From positions 84,035-148,034 of the forward strand of contig JAHHDR010000044.1 in the NCBI GenBank assembly GCA_019739215.1: DNA of 64,000 nucleotides, read 5' to 3'. Below are positions 25,575 to 34,942 of the stretch, piece by piece (position 1 is the first letter of the stretch; every line of letters starts with the position of its first letter). The notes under the pieces were generated by a model. The model made no database searches. It saw nothing but the letters and a program-made list of their open reading frames with translations, and was not told where the DNA came from. Both the position numbers and the translations under genes were made by a program. The DNA is from Rhizobium sp. Its GTDB lineage: Bacteria > Pseudomonadota > Alphaproteobacteria > Rhizobiales > Rhizobiaceae.

Positions 25575-27727
25575 TTCGTGCCGCTCCTGTCGTCGATGAT
25601 GGACATCTGCGACCGCAGGCTCTGGGCCACATCGGCCGCATCCTGCGCATCGCGAATGATGACGGGGCGGATCAGGACGATGAGTTCGTTGCGGCCCTTG
25701 GTCTTGGTGGTGTTGGCGAACATGTCGCCGACCAGCGGCAGCTTCATCAGGAGTGGCACACCGCTCTTGGATTTTTGCGAATTGGCGCTGATCAGTCCGC
25801 CCAGCACTACCGTCTGCTGGTCGTTCACGGAGATCTGGGTCCGGATGCTGCGCTTGGAAATGGTCGGCGTCAGCGTATTGGCGCCGCTCGCCACACTCGA
25901 TATTTCCTGCACGATGTCCATGGTCACGGCATCGGTCTGGCTGATGCGGGGCGTGACGTTGAGGATTATGCCGGTCTCGCGGAACTGCACCTGGTTGACG
26001 ACGGGCGCCAGGCTGTTTTCCAAGCTCTGGGATTGTTGCGTCGTGATCGGCACCTCGTCGCCGACCTGCAACGTGGCCGTCTGGTTTTCGATCACGACCA
26101 GGGATGGCGATGACAGGATCTCAACGTCGGTGAGAACGTTGAGCGCCGAGATGATGACATCGGGATTGGCATCGGCCCCGCCGACGAAGTTAAGTCCAGG
26201 CGTCTGCTTTCTGATCGAGTTGCCGGCCCGGTCGATCAGGCTCAGCGAGCCATTGTCGCTGCCGAGCCCGAGCTGCTTGCTCTTCAGGAAATACTGGACG
26301 CCATATTTCAGGTCCTCGGTCAGCCGGACCTCCGCTATCGTCACATTGATGGCAACCTGGACAGGCGTCGAATCGAGCTTCTTCAGCGTCGCCACGACCT
26401 GTTCCGTCTGATCGCCTTCGCCGTAAATGACGACGGAATTGTTGGAGATGTCGGCGCTGATGCGCAGAACAGGCTGATCACGCGCCTCGGATGTCAGGTC
26501 CACGACGTTGGGTATGGCATTGTCGGCCGATTGCGGATCGTCGAACGCCGAGGCGATGCGGTTTGCCGGCGTTGTTGTCGTGTTCGAGGCATCGTCCGCA
26601 TTCGATGTCTCGTCGCTGGCGGCCTGGTCGAGTTGCGGGATGGGAGCCGGCTTGGCGGCCGTGCTGGTGTTGGTGCCGATGCCGAAAAGGCCAGACACAA
26701 CCTTGGCCAGTTCCTCCGCCTTGCGGTACTTGGCCTTGTAGATCACGACATTCTGACCGGTTGCGCTATCCTGCTGGTCGAGCCGTCGGACCCAGGTCTC
26801 CGCACGACGGATTAGCGCCGGGTTCTTCGAGATTGCCATGATGCCGCGTATCCGACCGACGGCCCGGAACTGGATCAGGCTGCTGTCCCCCTTGACATTG
26901 AAGATGCGTTCGAGCTCGGGAACGACATCCTGCGGCCGTGACTGGGTCAGCCGGAACATCGAGACGCGCTGGTTCTGCATGAAGTCGGCGTCGAAGGACA
27001 TCACGGCTTCGATGACCTCGGCGCGCTGAGGCCCGGTGCCGCGGATGATCAGGCTATTGCCTGCCGTGTTGATCCGGAGACCCTCGGCAGGCGCCACGAA
27101 TCCGTTGAGCAGTTCCATGACGGATGAAGCGGGGAGAAACCTGAGTGGCACGATGGAGACGCCATGGCCGGCCCTTACCATGCGCCCATTGTCGACGGTG
27201 CCCGCCGTCACCGTATCGCTGGCGGTCACCCGGTACCCACTGCCGGTCTTGACCAGACTGAAGCCAAAGCTCGCCAGTGACGACTCCAGCGTTCTCAGCA
27301 AGGCCTCCCGGCTCACGGGGCGGGCCGATGAGATCGTCACGGGCCCGGAGACATCACCATTGATCGTGTAGTTGACCTTGAGCGCGTCATTGAGGACGGC
27401 GCGCACAACCTCCTTGATGTCGGTGTTTTCGAAGTTGATCGTGTATTCGCCCGCCGTGGACGCATCGTCGGAATCGACAGGCGTAAGGCCGCCGGTATCA
27501 GGCATGAAGCTCTGGATCTTGCTACGGGCGTTGGTCCCGCGCGTATCGGCAGTCGTGAAGGTGCCATCGTCTCGTGCCCTTCGGGTTTCACGAGCCTTGA
27601 TATCGCCGAACACGCCGTCGATGAAAGTCGATCTGTCGTTGCCGTCGACGCTGCCGCCCTGACAACCAGTCAACAGCAAACTCGAAAACAAGAGCGCAGC
27701 AATCAGAACCCATGATTGTTTCGGCAC
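25568..27727 (-). CDS. gspD: type II secretion outer membrane secretin GspD
   Basis: The 719-residue protein has a lipoprotein signal peptide ending LLTGCQG (Cys22), an unusual feature for GspD, which may let it reach the outer membrane without a pilotin. N0 to N3 domains follow (NTDIKEVVRAVLNDALKVNY near 95; ISIVPLRFLPASSVMELLNG near 190), then the secretin domain (VEILSSPSLVVIENQTATLQ, VGDEVPI, and VVLGGLISANSQKSKSGVPL near 640). The gene follows the ferritin-like gene at 109 bp. Confidence 0.95.
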   Translation of the reverse strand: MPKQSWVLIAALLFSSLLLTGCQGGSVDGNDRSTFIDGVFGDIKARETRRARDDGTFTTADTRGTNARSKIQSFMPDTGGLTPVDSDDASTAGEYTINFENTDIKEVVRAVLNDALKVNYTINGDVSGPVTISSARPVSREALLRTLESSLASFGFSLVKTGSGYRVTASDTVTAGTVDNGRMVRAGHGVSIVPLRFLPASSVMELLNGFVAPAEGLRINTAGNSLIIRGTGPQRAEVIEAVMSFDADFMQNQRVSMFRLTQSRPQDVVPELERIFNVKGDSSLIQFRAVGRIRGIMAISKNPALIRRAETWVRRLDQQDSATGQNVVIYKAKYRKAEELAKVVSGLFGIGTNTSTAAKPAPIPQLDQAASDETSNADDASNTTTTPANRIASAFDDPQSADNAIPNVVDLTSEARDQPVLRISADISNNSVVIYGEGDQTEQVVATLKKLDSTPVQVAINVTIAEVRLTEDLKYGVQYFLKSKQLGLGSDNGSLSLIDRAGNSIRKQTPGLNFVGGADANPDVIISALNVLTDVEILSSPSLVVIENQTATLQVGDEVPITTQQSQSLENSLAPVVNQVQFRETGIILNVTPRISQTDAVTMDIVQEISSVASGANTLTPTISKRSIRTQISVNDQQTVVLGGLISANSQKSKSGVPLLMKLPLVGDMFANTTKTKGRNELIVLIRPVIIRDAQDAADVAQSLRSQMSIIDDRSGTKW

Positions 27728-27770
27728 TTTACTGCTTCCACCTCCCGATCACATCCGGGGTTGCGGATTT

Positions 27771-27796
27771 GGGCAGCCTGCGCAGGCAGGCTGCCC
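27771..27796 (-). promoter_or_regulatory. intercistronic hairpin between the ferritin-like gene and gspD
   Basis: GGGCAGCCTGC, loop GCAG, GCAGGCTGCCC gives an 11-bp perfect stem. There is no T-run on the minus strand after it, so it is more likely an mRNA-stabilising or processing element, or a weak attenuator that lowers gspD relative to the upstream gene. Confidence 0.5.
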
Positions 27797-27835
27797 ACGC
27801 CCGGGGCTAAGCCTCGAGAATTGCGCTCGTGTCAG

Positions 27836-28732
27836 TCAGGCGCCGCTGTTCACGCCGTCGGGGAAGAAGCTCGCGTTGCTCGGCGCGTCACCGAGATAGA
27901 CGACTTGCAGCACCTGTTCCGGGGTACGGCTGAAAGCCAGGCCATTGGCGTCGGTGGGAACGATATTGACGTTCCTGTTCTTCCGGATGCCCTGGTCGAG
28001 ATCGGTGCCCCCATCAAGAGAGTCACGGGCATCGGAAATCGCATTGGCCTGGGCAAAAAAGCCCTTGGACGCCAGCAGGGTGCGGATTTCACCCGCATGA
28101 TAGGCTTCGACGGCGAGCAGACCGGCGGCAGCTTCCAGGATGCCAGGATCGGTGATCATCGCGGCGGCGCCCTTGTAGGCGGTAACGCCGACATCCTCGA
28201 AGATGAAGGCCGCGAGGAGGAAATTGTCCTCGTTGTCGAAGGCGTCGAACTTCTGGTTGTTCTTGATCAGCCCGGCAGCGCGCGCGGCGGCGGTGAAGCT
28301 GGTGTTGAGGTTGATCGTCGGGCGGGCGACGGCCGAGGCGCCGAGCGCGGTGCGCAGGAACTTGACGTGAGCCTCTTCGTCATTGGCGATTTCCTGGGCA
28401 TATTCCTTGATAAGGTCGGACTTGAACTTGACCTTCTTTCCGCCCTTGACCTCGCCGAGCGCGCCGGTGCCGGTCGTATCGGAGTTTTTCAACCCCTTGC
28501 CGGTTGCCGCGATCAGATAGAATTCGGCTTCGAGATACTCGAGGTTGAGTGCGAAATTGAGAATCTGCGTATCCGTCAGCGCCGCATGGGCCACATCCGG
28601 CGTACCGCCGACAATGCCGATCGTGGCAGCGCCTGCTGCCAGAAGGCCTGCGGATTTCAGAAAGGCACGGCGGCCGGCGAGAAGGTCGATCTTGATGGCT
28701 TTGGTCGAAGTGTTCGTTGGTACGGTCGACAT
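27836..28732 (-). CDS. Tat-signal ferritin-like domain protein
   Basis: ATG 28732 gives a 298-residue protein with a twin-arginine-like signal (GRRAFLKSAGLLAAGAATIG near residue 20). The mature part matches the ferritin-like domain family PF13668: NLEYLEAEFYL (Glu ligands), NDEEAHVKFLR (E-E-x-H), VGVTAYKGAA and AVEAYHAGEI. The four-helix bundle could bind two metals. Its gene heads the leftward type II secretion operon, so it is a candidate T2SS substrate exported first by Tat (inference). Confidence 0.85.
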   Translation of the reverse strand: MSTVPTNTSTKAIKIDLLAGRRAFLKSAGLLAAGAATIGIVGGTPDVAHAALTDTQILNFALNLEYLEAEFYLIAATGKGLKNSDTTGTGALGEVKGGKKVKFKSDLIKEYAQEIANDEEAHVKFLRTALGASAVARPTINLNTSFTAAARAAGLIKNNQKFDAFDNEDNFLLAAFIFEDVGVTAYKGAAAMITDPGILEAAAGLLAVEAYHAGEIRTLLASKGFFAQANAISDARDSLDGGTDLDQGIRKNRNVNIVPTDANGLAFSRTPEQVLQVVYLGDAPSNASFFPDGVNSGA

Positions 28733-29177
28733 TGGTCTACTCCCTCGTTGGGTGCGTTGACAGTATTCGCATGCTGGTTCGCCGCTCAACCAAACCTCGA
28801 CATCAAAAGAAACATTGTCTCTAAATAGAAGACAAATAATCTCCGTCCTTGCTGCAGGTCAGCAAAGAACATCGACGCCTCAGAAAAGTCTGAGCGATCT
28901 GTGAAAGGATCTCATGTCCTCCACGTCGATAGCTACGAGGGGGTGTAAAAAGAAGTTTCAGCGATTGTTCAGAAATCGGTCGATAAAGCGCTTTTGCGCC
29001 TCAAATTCCTTCTAATATATTGAAATAACATAATTTAATTTTTCACTGGTTTGTGATCTGTCGTGATCCTTGTTACGCTCCACGTTGACAGCGACCGCTC
29101 GCGGTGCAATCTTTGACAGGTGACAGCGTAAAACCGAAAATTCGCGGCCTGCAAACATATACATCGTCTGGAAAATT
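28733..29177. other. divergent intergenic region of the T2SS operons
   Basis: 445 bp separate the leftward ferritin-like gene and the rightward gspE. The part 28980-29060 is A+T-rich (ATATATTGAAATAACATAA region) and is the likely promoter zone for both operons. No clear operator was identified. Confidence 0.5.
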
Positions 29178-30860
29178 ATGTACTCGGTGAAATCCGACAA
29201 AGGAAATGGAATTACATTTGTGAACTATCTTCGAAGCCGCTACGCGCTTCGGAGCATGCCGGACGTTCACGCGGGGCAGGACTTGTCTGCCGAGCGCATC
29301 TGGCGCTCTGGCATTGCAAGCGCCCACGACATCGCCGATGCGTCCGCAGAGTTCTACGCCATACCCCGCACCACCCTTGACGAGATTGCAGGGCTCCCCC
29401 CGCTGACTGAAAACCTGTCCTATCGATACCTGCGAGAGGCCTTCGTCTATCCATATTCCGACGACGGCACCGCGACGCTGACGCTTGCCGATCCAACGGA
29501 TCAGGCTGTCATCAAGGCCGTCGGCCTGGCGCTCGGCACACGACCTGTACTGAAAATGATCTCGTTCGAGGAACTTGAGATGCTCTTCGAAAGGATGCTC
29601 GAGCGCGGTGGAGCCGAGCCCGGTATCGTCGAGGACGATCTCTCCGCACAAGACTCCCTCTCGGAGTCGGAGCAGACGATGCAGGACCTTGCCCGCGGCG
29701 CCCCGGTCGTGCGTATCATCGACGAAATACTCGAACGCGCCGTCAGCATCGGCGCAACTGACGTGCATCTGGAAACCGAGCGCGAGCAACTGCAGGTGCG
29801 GATGCGGGTCGACGGTTATCTCCGAAAGGACCAGCGATTGCCGCTTGGCATGGCGCCGGCCGTCATTTCGCGGCTGAAAATCCTGGCGGGGCTCGATATC
29901 GCGGATAGGCGGTTGCCGCAGGACGGTAGGTCCAACCTCAAGATCGGAAATGCTGAGGCCGACCTGCGCGTTGCCGTCATGCCCAACATGTACGGCGAAA
30001 CCGCAGTGCTTCGTATTCTGCTGCGCGACACAAGATTGCTCGATCTGGACCGGATCGGCATGGGGGAGAGGGACAGGGCGACGTTCCGGGCCATGCTGGC
30101 AGAACCGCACGGCATCGTGGTCGTCACCGGCCCCACCGGAAGCGGCAAGACGACCACGCTTGCGACCGCCCTCTCGGTGCTCAACGAACCGACCCGCAAG
30201 ATCGTGACGGTCGAGGATCCGATCGAGTACCAGATTGCGGGGATCCACCAGACACAAATCAAAGCCTCGATCGGACTGACATTTGCCAAAGCGCTGCGGT
30301 CATTTCTCCGCCACGACCCCGATATCATCATGGTCGGCGAGATGCGCGACGGCGAAACGGCTGGGATCGGTGTGCAGGCGGCACTGACCGGCCATCTGGT
30401 GCTGACCACGCTGCATACCAATTCGGCCAGCGATGCCATCGTGCGTCTGATCGACATGGGCGTGGAACCATACCTGCTTGCATCGAGCCTGCGGGGCGTG
30501 CTCGGTCAGCGGCTCGTTCGCAAGCTCTGCGAGCGCTGCAAGGCGCCCGACGAGAAGGCGACCGAAGACGCAAATCGACTCGCCGAGGCGCGAGGGCTGC
30601 AGGTTGTGGCAAGCGCCGGGTTTCACCGGGCCGTCGGATGCGAGGCTTGTGGCCAAAGCGGCTATCGTGGCCGGATCGGCGTCTTCGAGGTGTTGAGGGC
30701 GGACGAGACCATCCGCTCGACCCTGCGCAAGGACCCCGACCCGGCGATAATTGCCGAGATGGCGCGGAAAGCGGGCATGACCACGATGCTCGAGGACGGT
30801 CTGGCAAAAGCGGCGGAAGGGCTGACCACGATCGACGAAATCCTGAGAGCGACGGGATGA
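29178..30860 (+). CDS. gspE: type II secretion ATPase GspE
   Basis: The 560-residue ATPase has Walker A GPTGSGKTTT near residue 318, an Asp box (VTVEDPIEYQ), Walker B-like DPDIIMVGEMRD near 378, the His box (GHLVLTTLHTN) and a tetracysteine zinc domain (CERC near 449, CEAC near 490). The N-terminal domain (~1-150) would bind GspL. GspE powers pseudopilus assembly from the cytoplasm. The chosen ATG has no strong ribosome site; a later start is possible. Confidence 0.95.
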   Translation: MYSVKSDKGNGITFVNYLRSRYALRSMPDVHAGQDLSAERIWRSGIASAHDIADASAEFYAIPRTTLDEIAGLPPLTENLSYRYLREAFVYPYSDDGTATLTLADPTDQAVIKAVGLALGTRPVLKMISFEELEMLFERMLERGGAEPGIVEDDLSAQDSLSESEQTMQDLARGAPVVRIIDEILERAVSIGATDVHLETEREQLQVRMRVDGYLRKDQRLPLGMAPAVISRLKILAGLDIADRRLPQDGRSNLKIGNAEADLRVAVMPNMYGETAVLRILLRDTRLLDLDRIGMGERDRATFRAMLAEPHGIVVVTGPTGSGKTTTLATALSVLNEPTRKIVTVEDPIEYQIAGIHQTQIKASIGLTFAKALRSFLRHDPDIIMVGEMRDGETAGIGVQAALTGHLVLTTLHTNSASDAIVRLIDMGVEPYLLASSLRGVLGQRLVRKLCERCKAPDEKATEDANRLAEARGLQVVASAGFHRAVGCEACGQSGYRGRIGVFEVLRADETIRSTLRKDPDPAIIAEMARKAGMTTMLEDGLAKAAEGLTTIDEILRATG

Positions 30861-30864
30861 TGGG

Positions 30865-32007
30865 ATGGAGCTAATGGTCAAACCCGTTCCGCCCGACGTC
30901 GCGTCCGGGCTGAGGCGCGCCGCTGGTCCGACCGGTCCCCGGGCTGGGACGGAGCCCACCGTGTCCGCGAGGTCCTGGCTCGGTGCTACGCTGTCGAGTT
31001 TCATCGACATGATCGAACCCGTTGTCCTGCGACTCTCTGCCGGAAAGCGGCTGGTTGCGGTGCAGTCGCCTGACGGCGTGGACCTGGCCTTTCACCTCGT
31101 GTCAGGCCGGAGAGCCATTGCCATGGGAAACAGCGCCGAGAACCGGGACAGCCTGATCAAGGCGATCAAGCTCACGAAAATGACCTCTGCAGAGCTTCGG
31201 CTCGATCCGGATCGCCTCGCCGCGGCTCGCTTCAACATCCCTGTTGCCGGCGCGCGATTTGCAGGCCAGATCGTCGAGAGCAGGCTCGACCGGCTGACCC
31301 CGTGGCGGCCGGAGGCCGTGACCCATGGCTTCGCGCTCTCGGACAAGCCCGGCCCGAATGGGCAACTTGAGGTGGACTTTCTGGCAACGTCGCGCGAGAT
31401 CGTCGATACCTGCGTCGGTCAACTGGCACAATTTGGCCTGGCCGCGTCGGCGCTCGGCTCGGCAGGACAACCGCTCGCGGAACGGCTGCGGATAGACCTC
31501 TTTGGTGGCAGGAATAACGCGTCGAACAGGGCACGTCGGAAGGCCATCGGGAACGTCTCGATCGCCGTTCTCGCAATCTCCATCATCACATGCGGCATGA
31601 CCCTTAATACGCTCCGACAGACCGGCCTGCGCATTGTCGAACTCGACGCAACCCTGGCAAAGGCCCGAAACCGGCTCATCAATGCATCTGGCTCAACGGC
31701 CCAGCGCGACCGGGATCTCGCCTTTATCGCCACGAAGCAGCTGGCCGATGCGCGTTTCCATCTGATCGATCGTCTGGCTGCGGTCCTGCCCGACCACACC
31801 TATATCGACCAACTCGACATCGACACAGGATCGGTCCATCTGGTCGGCAGCTCCACGGATGCGTCGAGTCTGATAAGGTTGCTTGAGGACGACGCTGCGT
31901 TCCGCGACGTCAAATTCGCCGCTCCGGTGACGCGGCAGGAGGATGGCCGCGATAGGTTTGAAATCACCGCACTGCATGGTGCGAAGCCCACGGATGCACA
32001 GCAATGA
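30865..32007 (+). CDS. gspL: type II secretion assembly platform protein GspL
   Basis: The 380-residue protein has a soluble actin-like N-terminal region (residues ~50-200), one membrane helix (VSIAVLAISIITCGMTL near 230) and a periplasmic ferredoxin-like domain (YIDQLDIDTGSVHLVGSSTD near 313), the layout of GspL/PilM-PilN fusions. It starts 4 bp after gspE and overlaps gspM by 4 bp. Confidence 0.88.
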   Translation: MELMVKPVPPDVASGLRRAAGPTGPRAGTEPTVSARSWLGATLSSFIDMIEPVVLRLSAGKRLVAVQSPDGVDLAFHLVSGRRAIAMGNSAENRDSLIKAIKLTKMTSAELRLDPDRLAAARFNIPVAGARFAGQIVESRLDRLTPWRPEAVTHGFALSDKPGPNGQLEVDFLATSREIVDTCVGQLAQFGLAASALGSAGQPLAERLRIDLFGGRNNASNRARRKAIGNVSIAVLAISIITCGMTLNTLRQTGLRIVELDATLAKARNRLINASGSTAQRDRDLAFIATKQLADARFHLIDRLAAVLPDHTYIDQLDIDTGSVHLVGSSTDASSLIRLLEDDAAFRDVKFAAPVTRQEDGRDRFEITALHGAKPTDAQQ

Positions 32008-32564
32008 CTGCCGTCATCAGCCAATCGCCGCGTTCCAGGATATCGGGCTTGCTGCTCTTTCTTGGCTTGCCTGCAATGTTGCTGACCTTCGCAGCGTTGA
32101 ATGTTCTGGAAGCGTCCGACGAAGCATTCGTGGTGCAGGAAAAAGAGTTCCAGCTGTCGTCCCTGATGCGCCGGCTCACCACTCCCGCGAGAGATGGAAA
32201 GCCTGTAGACCTGTCCCCGATCTATCTCTCTGCAGACACGTCCACGCTGGCCAGCGCCAGCCTCCAGCAGTTGATCGTCCAAGCCGTCGCGAAGGCCCCA
32301 GCAAGGATCATTGAGACGACGGCTCTTGATGTCGCTGAAGACGAGGCGGACGCCAACCAGCAGCGCGTCGCGATCCGTGCCAGTTTCGATATCGACAATG
32401 CCGGGTTGCTCGCCTTGCTGCATGGACTGGAAACGGGACTGCCACTGGTCTTCATCGACAAAATCTCGGTCCGCCGCTTGCCGGGTGATGTGGACGCCAA
32501 AGGCCCGGACATGCTGCGCGTTGATCTCGAATCCAGCGCGCGATGGAAGGCGGCAGCGCTATGA
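32004..32564 (+). CDS. gspM: type II secretion protein GspM
   Basis: The 186-residue protein has one N-terminal membrane helix (GLLLFLGLPAMLLTFAALNV) and a periplasmic ferredoxin-like fold (QQRVAIRASFDIDNAGLLAL, LPLVFIDKISVRRL), the GspMb-type arrangement. GspM pairs with GspL in the inner membrane platform. Confidence 0.85.
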   Translation: MTAVISQSPRSRISGLLLFLGLPAMLLTFAALNVLEASDEAFVVQEKEFQLSSLMRRLTTPARDGKPVDLSPIYLSADTSTLASASLQQLIVQAVAKAPARIIETTALDVAEDEADANQQRVAIRASFDIDNAGLLALLHGLETGLPLVFIDKISVRRLPGDVDAKGPDMLRVDLESSARWKAAAL

Positions 32565-33064
32565 AGCCGTATAGTATCACACTGGTCTTGACCCTCGCCT
32601 TGCTCGCTTCGGCCTGGCCACTGGACAAAACCTCATCGTCGGATCGCCAGAATCCAAATCCATTAGCCACTGTCAAATCGTCGGATGTGCGGCTCTTCAT
32701 CGAGCGCCCGCTCTTCGCTCCGACGCGACGTCCCGTCGAAATTGATGAGGAGCCGCAGTCCGAGGTCGAGAGATCGACCGATTCCGGTCCGCAATTCGTC
32801 CTGCTTGGAGTGACATCAGGCCCGGAAGGCTCGGTTGCGCGCATCAGCACGGCTGACGGTACAGCGACCCGCTCCTTACGACGGGGCGAGTCTGTTGACG
32901 GCTGGGAACTCCGGTCCATCGATCCGTCATCTGTCACGCTGATCCAGGATGACAGGACAATCGGTCTTACTATCTTTCGCGGCAATGCTGAAACAGATGA
33001 CGACGCGGACATAGAGGGTCGGTCCTCTGGTCTCGTGTTCGAACCGGAAAATGCGGACGAATAA
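32561..33064 (+). CDS. GspC/GspN-like HR-domain protein of the T2SS
   Basis: ATG 32561 overlaps the gspM stop (ATGA). After an N-terminal hydrophobic segment (ITLVLTLALLASAWPL) the 167-residue protein has LFIERPLFAPTRRP and a beta-rich homology-region-like domain (FVLLGVTSGPEGSVARISTA, GESVDGWELRSIDPSSVTLI). This is the layout of GspC/PilP HR domains that dock to the secretin N0 domain. No PDZ follows. It supplies the otherwise missing GspC function (inference). Confidence 0.75.
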   Translation: MKPYSITLVLTLALLASAWPLDKTSSSDRQNPNPLATVKSSDVRLFIERPLFAPTRRPVEIDEEPQSEVERSTDSGPQFVLLGVTSGPEGSVARISTADGTATRSLRRGESVDGWELRSIDPSSVTLIQDDRTIGLTIFRGNAETDDDADIEGRSSGLVFEPENADE

Positions 33065-33185
33065 TGGCCAGGATGATAAGCGCCGCGGCGGCTCATGATG
33101 CCACTTTTAGCGCGTCAGATGCCAATGGCCGCTTCCTGCCAGCCCCAACCTTTCCGCCGACAGCAAGCTCCGCGGCTGCGATTTG
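33065..33185. other. short intergenic stretch
   Basis: Nothing recognised between the T2SS operon end and the integrase remnant. Confidence 0.4.
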
Positions 33186-33446
33186 GTAAAATGAAAATCG
33201 GGACCCTCGTCACGGGCCACGATATTCGCCCGACGTCCATGAGTGGGTCACTGCGATTGGGCTGCGTCGGGAGGATTGCGGCCGCATTCCCTTCGGCGAA
33301 CGAAGGCTGCCATGATCTACAAGGCCACTGGCAACCTTCGAGCGATCCAGATCCTGCTTGGCCATACGAAGATCGAAAACACAGTCAGGTATCTCGGCGT
33401 CGACATTGAGGATGCACTGGAACTGGCCGAGCGGACTGAAGTCTGA
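33186..33446 (+). pseudogene. tyrosine recombinase (integrase) C-terminal remnant
   Basis: Two frames together read MKIGTLVTGHDIR, then after a frameshift near 33275 PHSLRRTKAAMIYKATGNLR, ILLGHTKIENTVRYLGVDIE. HSLRRTK (H-x-x-R), LGH and the tyrosine of VRYLGV are the catalytic parts of phage-type integrases. The N-terminal two thirds are missing, so it is a non-functional remnant of a mobile element, close to tRNA-Ser. Confidence 0.75.
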
Positions 33447-33801
33447 AGGGGAATGGCCCTGCGCGTTGTGGGGCCGCGCCCGTTCGCTCAACGAGCCTCT
33501 CCCAGGATTCGATCTGATTTGCGCCCTCATCTCGGTAAAAGATATCTGCACCGCTTCAGCCTGAAGCCAGCCGTCATTTTTGAAAGAATTTCGCTCCAGA
33601 GCCATGATGCGCACGTACAAGAAGGGTGTTGCCGTCTAACAACCGCGAAAAGCAGACTATCCGCTTGCGGCCCCATATTTGCCATTGAGAACCAGCCCGC
33701 AGCCGGCACTGTTAAGATACGTCACGCCCAACATTCCACATCGGCGAGAGGCAAGCATTCAATGCGGGGCGGAGTTGATCCGCCCCGAGTTTTACATCTG
33801 G
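33447..33801. other. gene-free stretch
   Basis: No supported gene. It separates the integrase remnant from the unknown gene; short frames on both strands look like noise. Confidence 0.4.
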
Positions 33802-34524
33802 CTATGGCCACTTTGGATGATTAATCACCGCTTCTTTGACGCTGATACCATTGCCATGCACCATGATGAAATCCGCTAGGCGCTTACGAGAAGAGTGATA
33901 ATCGAGGTACTTGCGTCGAAAGCTCCAGCGATAGCACGGCACCTTATAAAGGTCGTCTTTCTCAAGTCGCACTGTGGTCGGCCGAAACTCAAAGGCGAGA
34001 TCAGGATCGCCTTCTCCCTCGTAGTTCGATATCGGAGACTTCGCGTATTGAACGATCCAGTCGATGGCTTCTGTGACGGGCACGTTGCGATGCCCGGCCG
34101 CGTGTAGCAGGCCGTCATGGAGCACGTCGACCACACCAGTGTAGAGATTGCAAAACTCTGCGACGCTACTGGTGTCCGCATTCCAGATAACGAGGCGCAT
34201 ATGCTCATAATCCGTGGGCAAGAGGTTTTCGTCGAGCGCCTCTCCAAGATGGACGGCATACTCACGAATGCCGAAGGCGTTGAAGTCCTTAACTAGCCTA
34301 TGCAGAAGCGCCAACACGCCATCATTTTTCATGCCCGAAGTGAGAAGCGTCACTACCTGCACGGTTTGCAGGCCAGAAAGTTTCTCTTTGAGTACGTCTC
34401 TGATGATCTGTTCTGCACGATCCCATGCCTTGCTCGACATTTTCCCAAGCCGTTTGGCCTTGGATTTCCGCCATGAGGATTTCTGTATGTGGTCCAAGAT
34501 GCTGTTCCTTTTTTTCGGCCGCAA
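33802..34524 (-). CDS. unrecognised 240-aa protein in putative island
   Basis: The 240-residue protein has a basic N-terminus (MRPKKRNSILDHIQKSSWRK) and a mixed alpha/beta body with VTLLTSGMKNDGVLALLHRL near residue 57, MRLVIWNADTSSVAEFCNLY near 108 and FRRKYLDYHSSRKRLADFIM near 202. It is soluble. The base composition is visibly lower in G+C than flanking genes, suggesting transfer. No family recognised; the neighbouring integrase remnant and tRNA suggest mobile-element cargo. Confidence 0.65.
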   Translation of the reverse strand: MRPKKRNSILDHIQKSSWRKSKAKRLGKMSSKAWDRAEQIIRDVLKEKLSGLQTVQVVTLLTSGMKNDGVLALLHRLVKDFNAFGIREYAVHLGEALDENLLPTDYEHMRLVIWNADTSSVAEFCNLYTGVVDVLHDGLLHAAGHRNVPVTEAIDWIVQYAKSPISNYEGEGDPDLAFEFRPTTVRLEKDDLYKVPCYRWSFRRKYLDYHSSRKRLADFIMVHGNGISVKEAVINHPKWP

Positions 34525-34852
34525 TGCGGTCCGGCGTCCCGGCTGAAGAGCAAAAGGCTCGCCATACCACCGAGGTCGCGTGACCCTTTACGGGCCGCGG
34601 TACGCAGAATTAATTGGCATTGGGAACAGCGAGCGCGACTTGGAGCGTCGCGAACTGCGGCGTGAAAGTTCAGAGGTGACAACGGACTGGGTGGAATGTC
34701 TGAGATAAGCTGGCCGCTTTACAAGCCAGTAGGTATCCATGCCGGGAGCGGGTCGTTTCAAAGCAAGCAGTAAGAAAATGTGGGGCGAATTGAGGGCGTA
34801 TCATATGAAGGTGTGCCAAAAACCTTCAAAAACAATTACTTAAATGAAATTG
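34525..34852. other. stretch between unknown gene and tRNA-Ser
   Basis: No gene is supported. The part next to the tRNA (34800-34852) is A+T-rich. I looked for a second copy of the tRNA 3' end here and to 33.0 kb and did not see one. Confidence 0.4.
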
Positions 34853-34942
34853 TGGCGGAGAGGGTGGGATTTGAACCCACGGTACCCTTGCAGGCACGCC
34901 GCATTTCGAGTGCGGTACATTCAACCACTCTGCCACCTCTCC
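34853..34942 (-). tRNA. tRNA-Ser (CGA)
   Basis: On the minus strand GGAGAGG pairs with CCTCTCC, the long variable arm typical of serine tRNAs is present, the anticodon loop is CTCGAAA (anticodon CGA, codon TCG), GGTTCAAATC forms the T loop, and CCA is encoded. Its 3' end faces the putative island at 33.1-34.8 kb. Confidence 0.95.

Noticed and set aside
27716..28828. 370-codon plus-strand frame
   Set aside because: It is the antisense of the ferritin-like gene, which has a Tat signal and family motifs.
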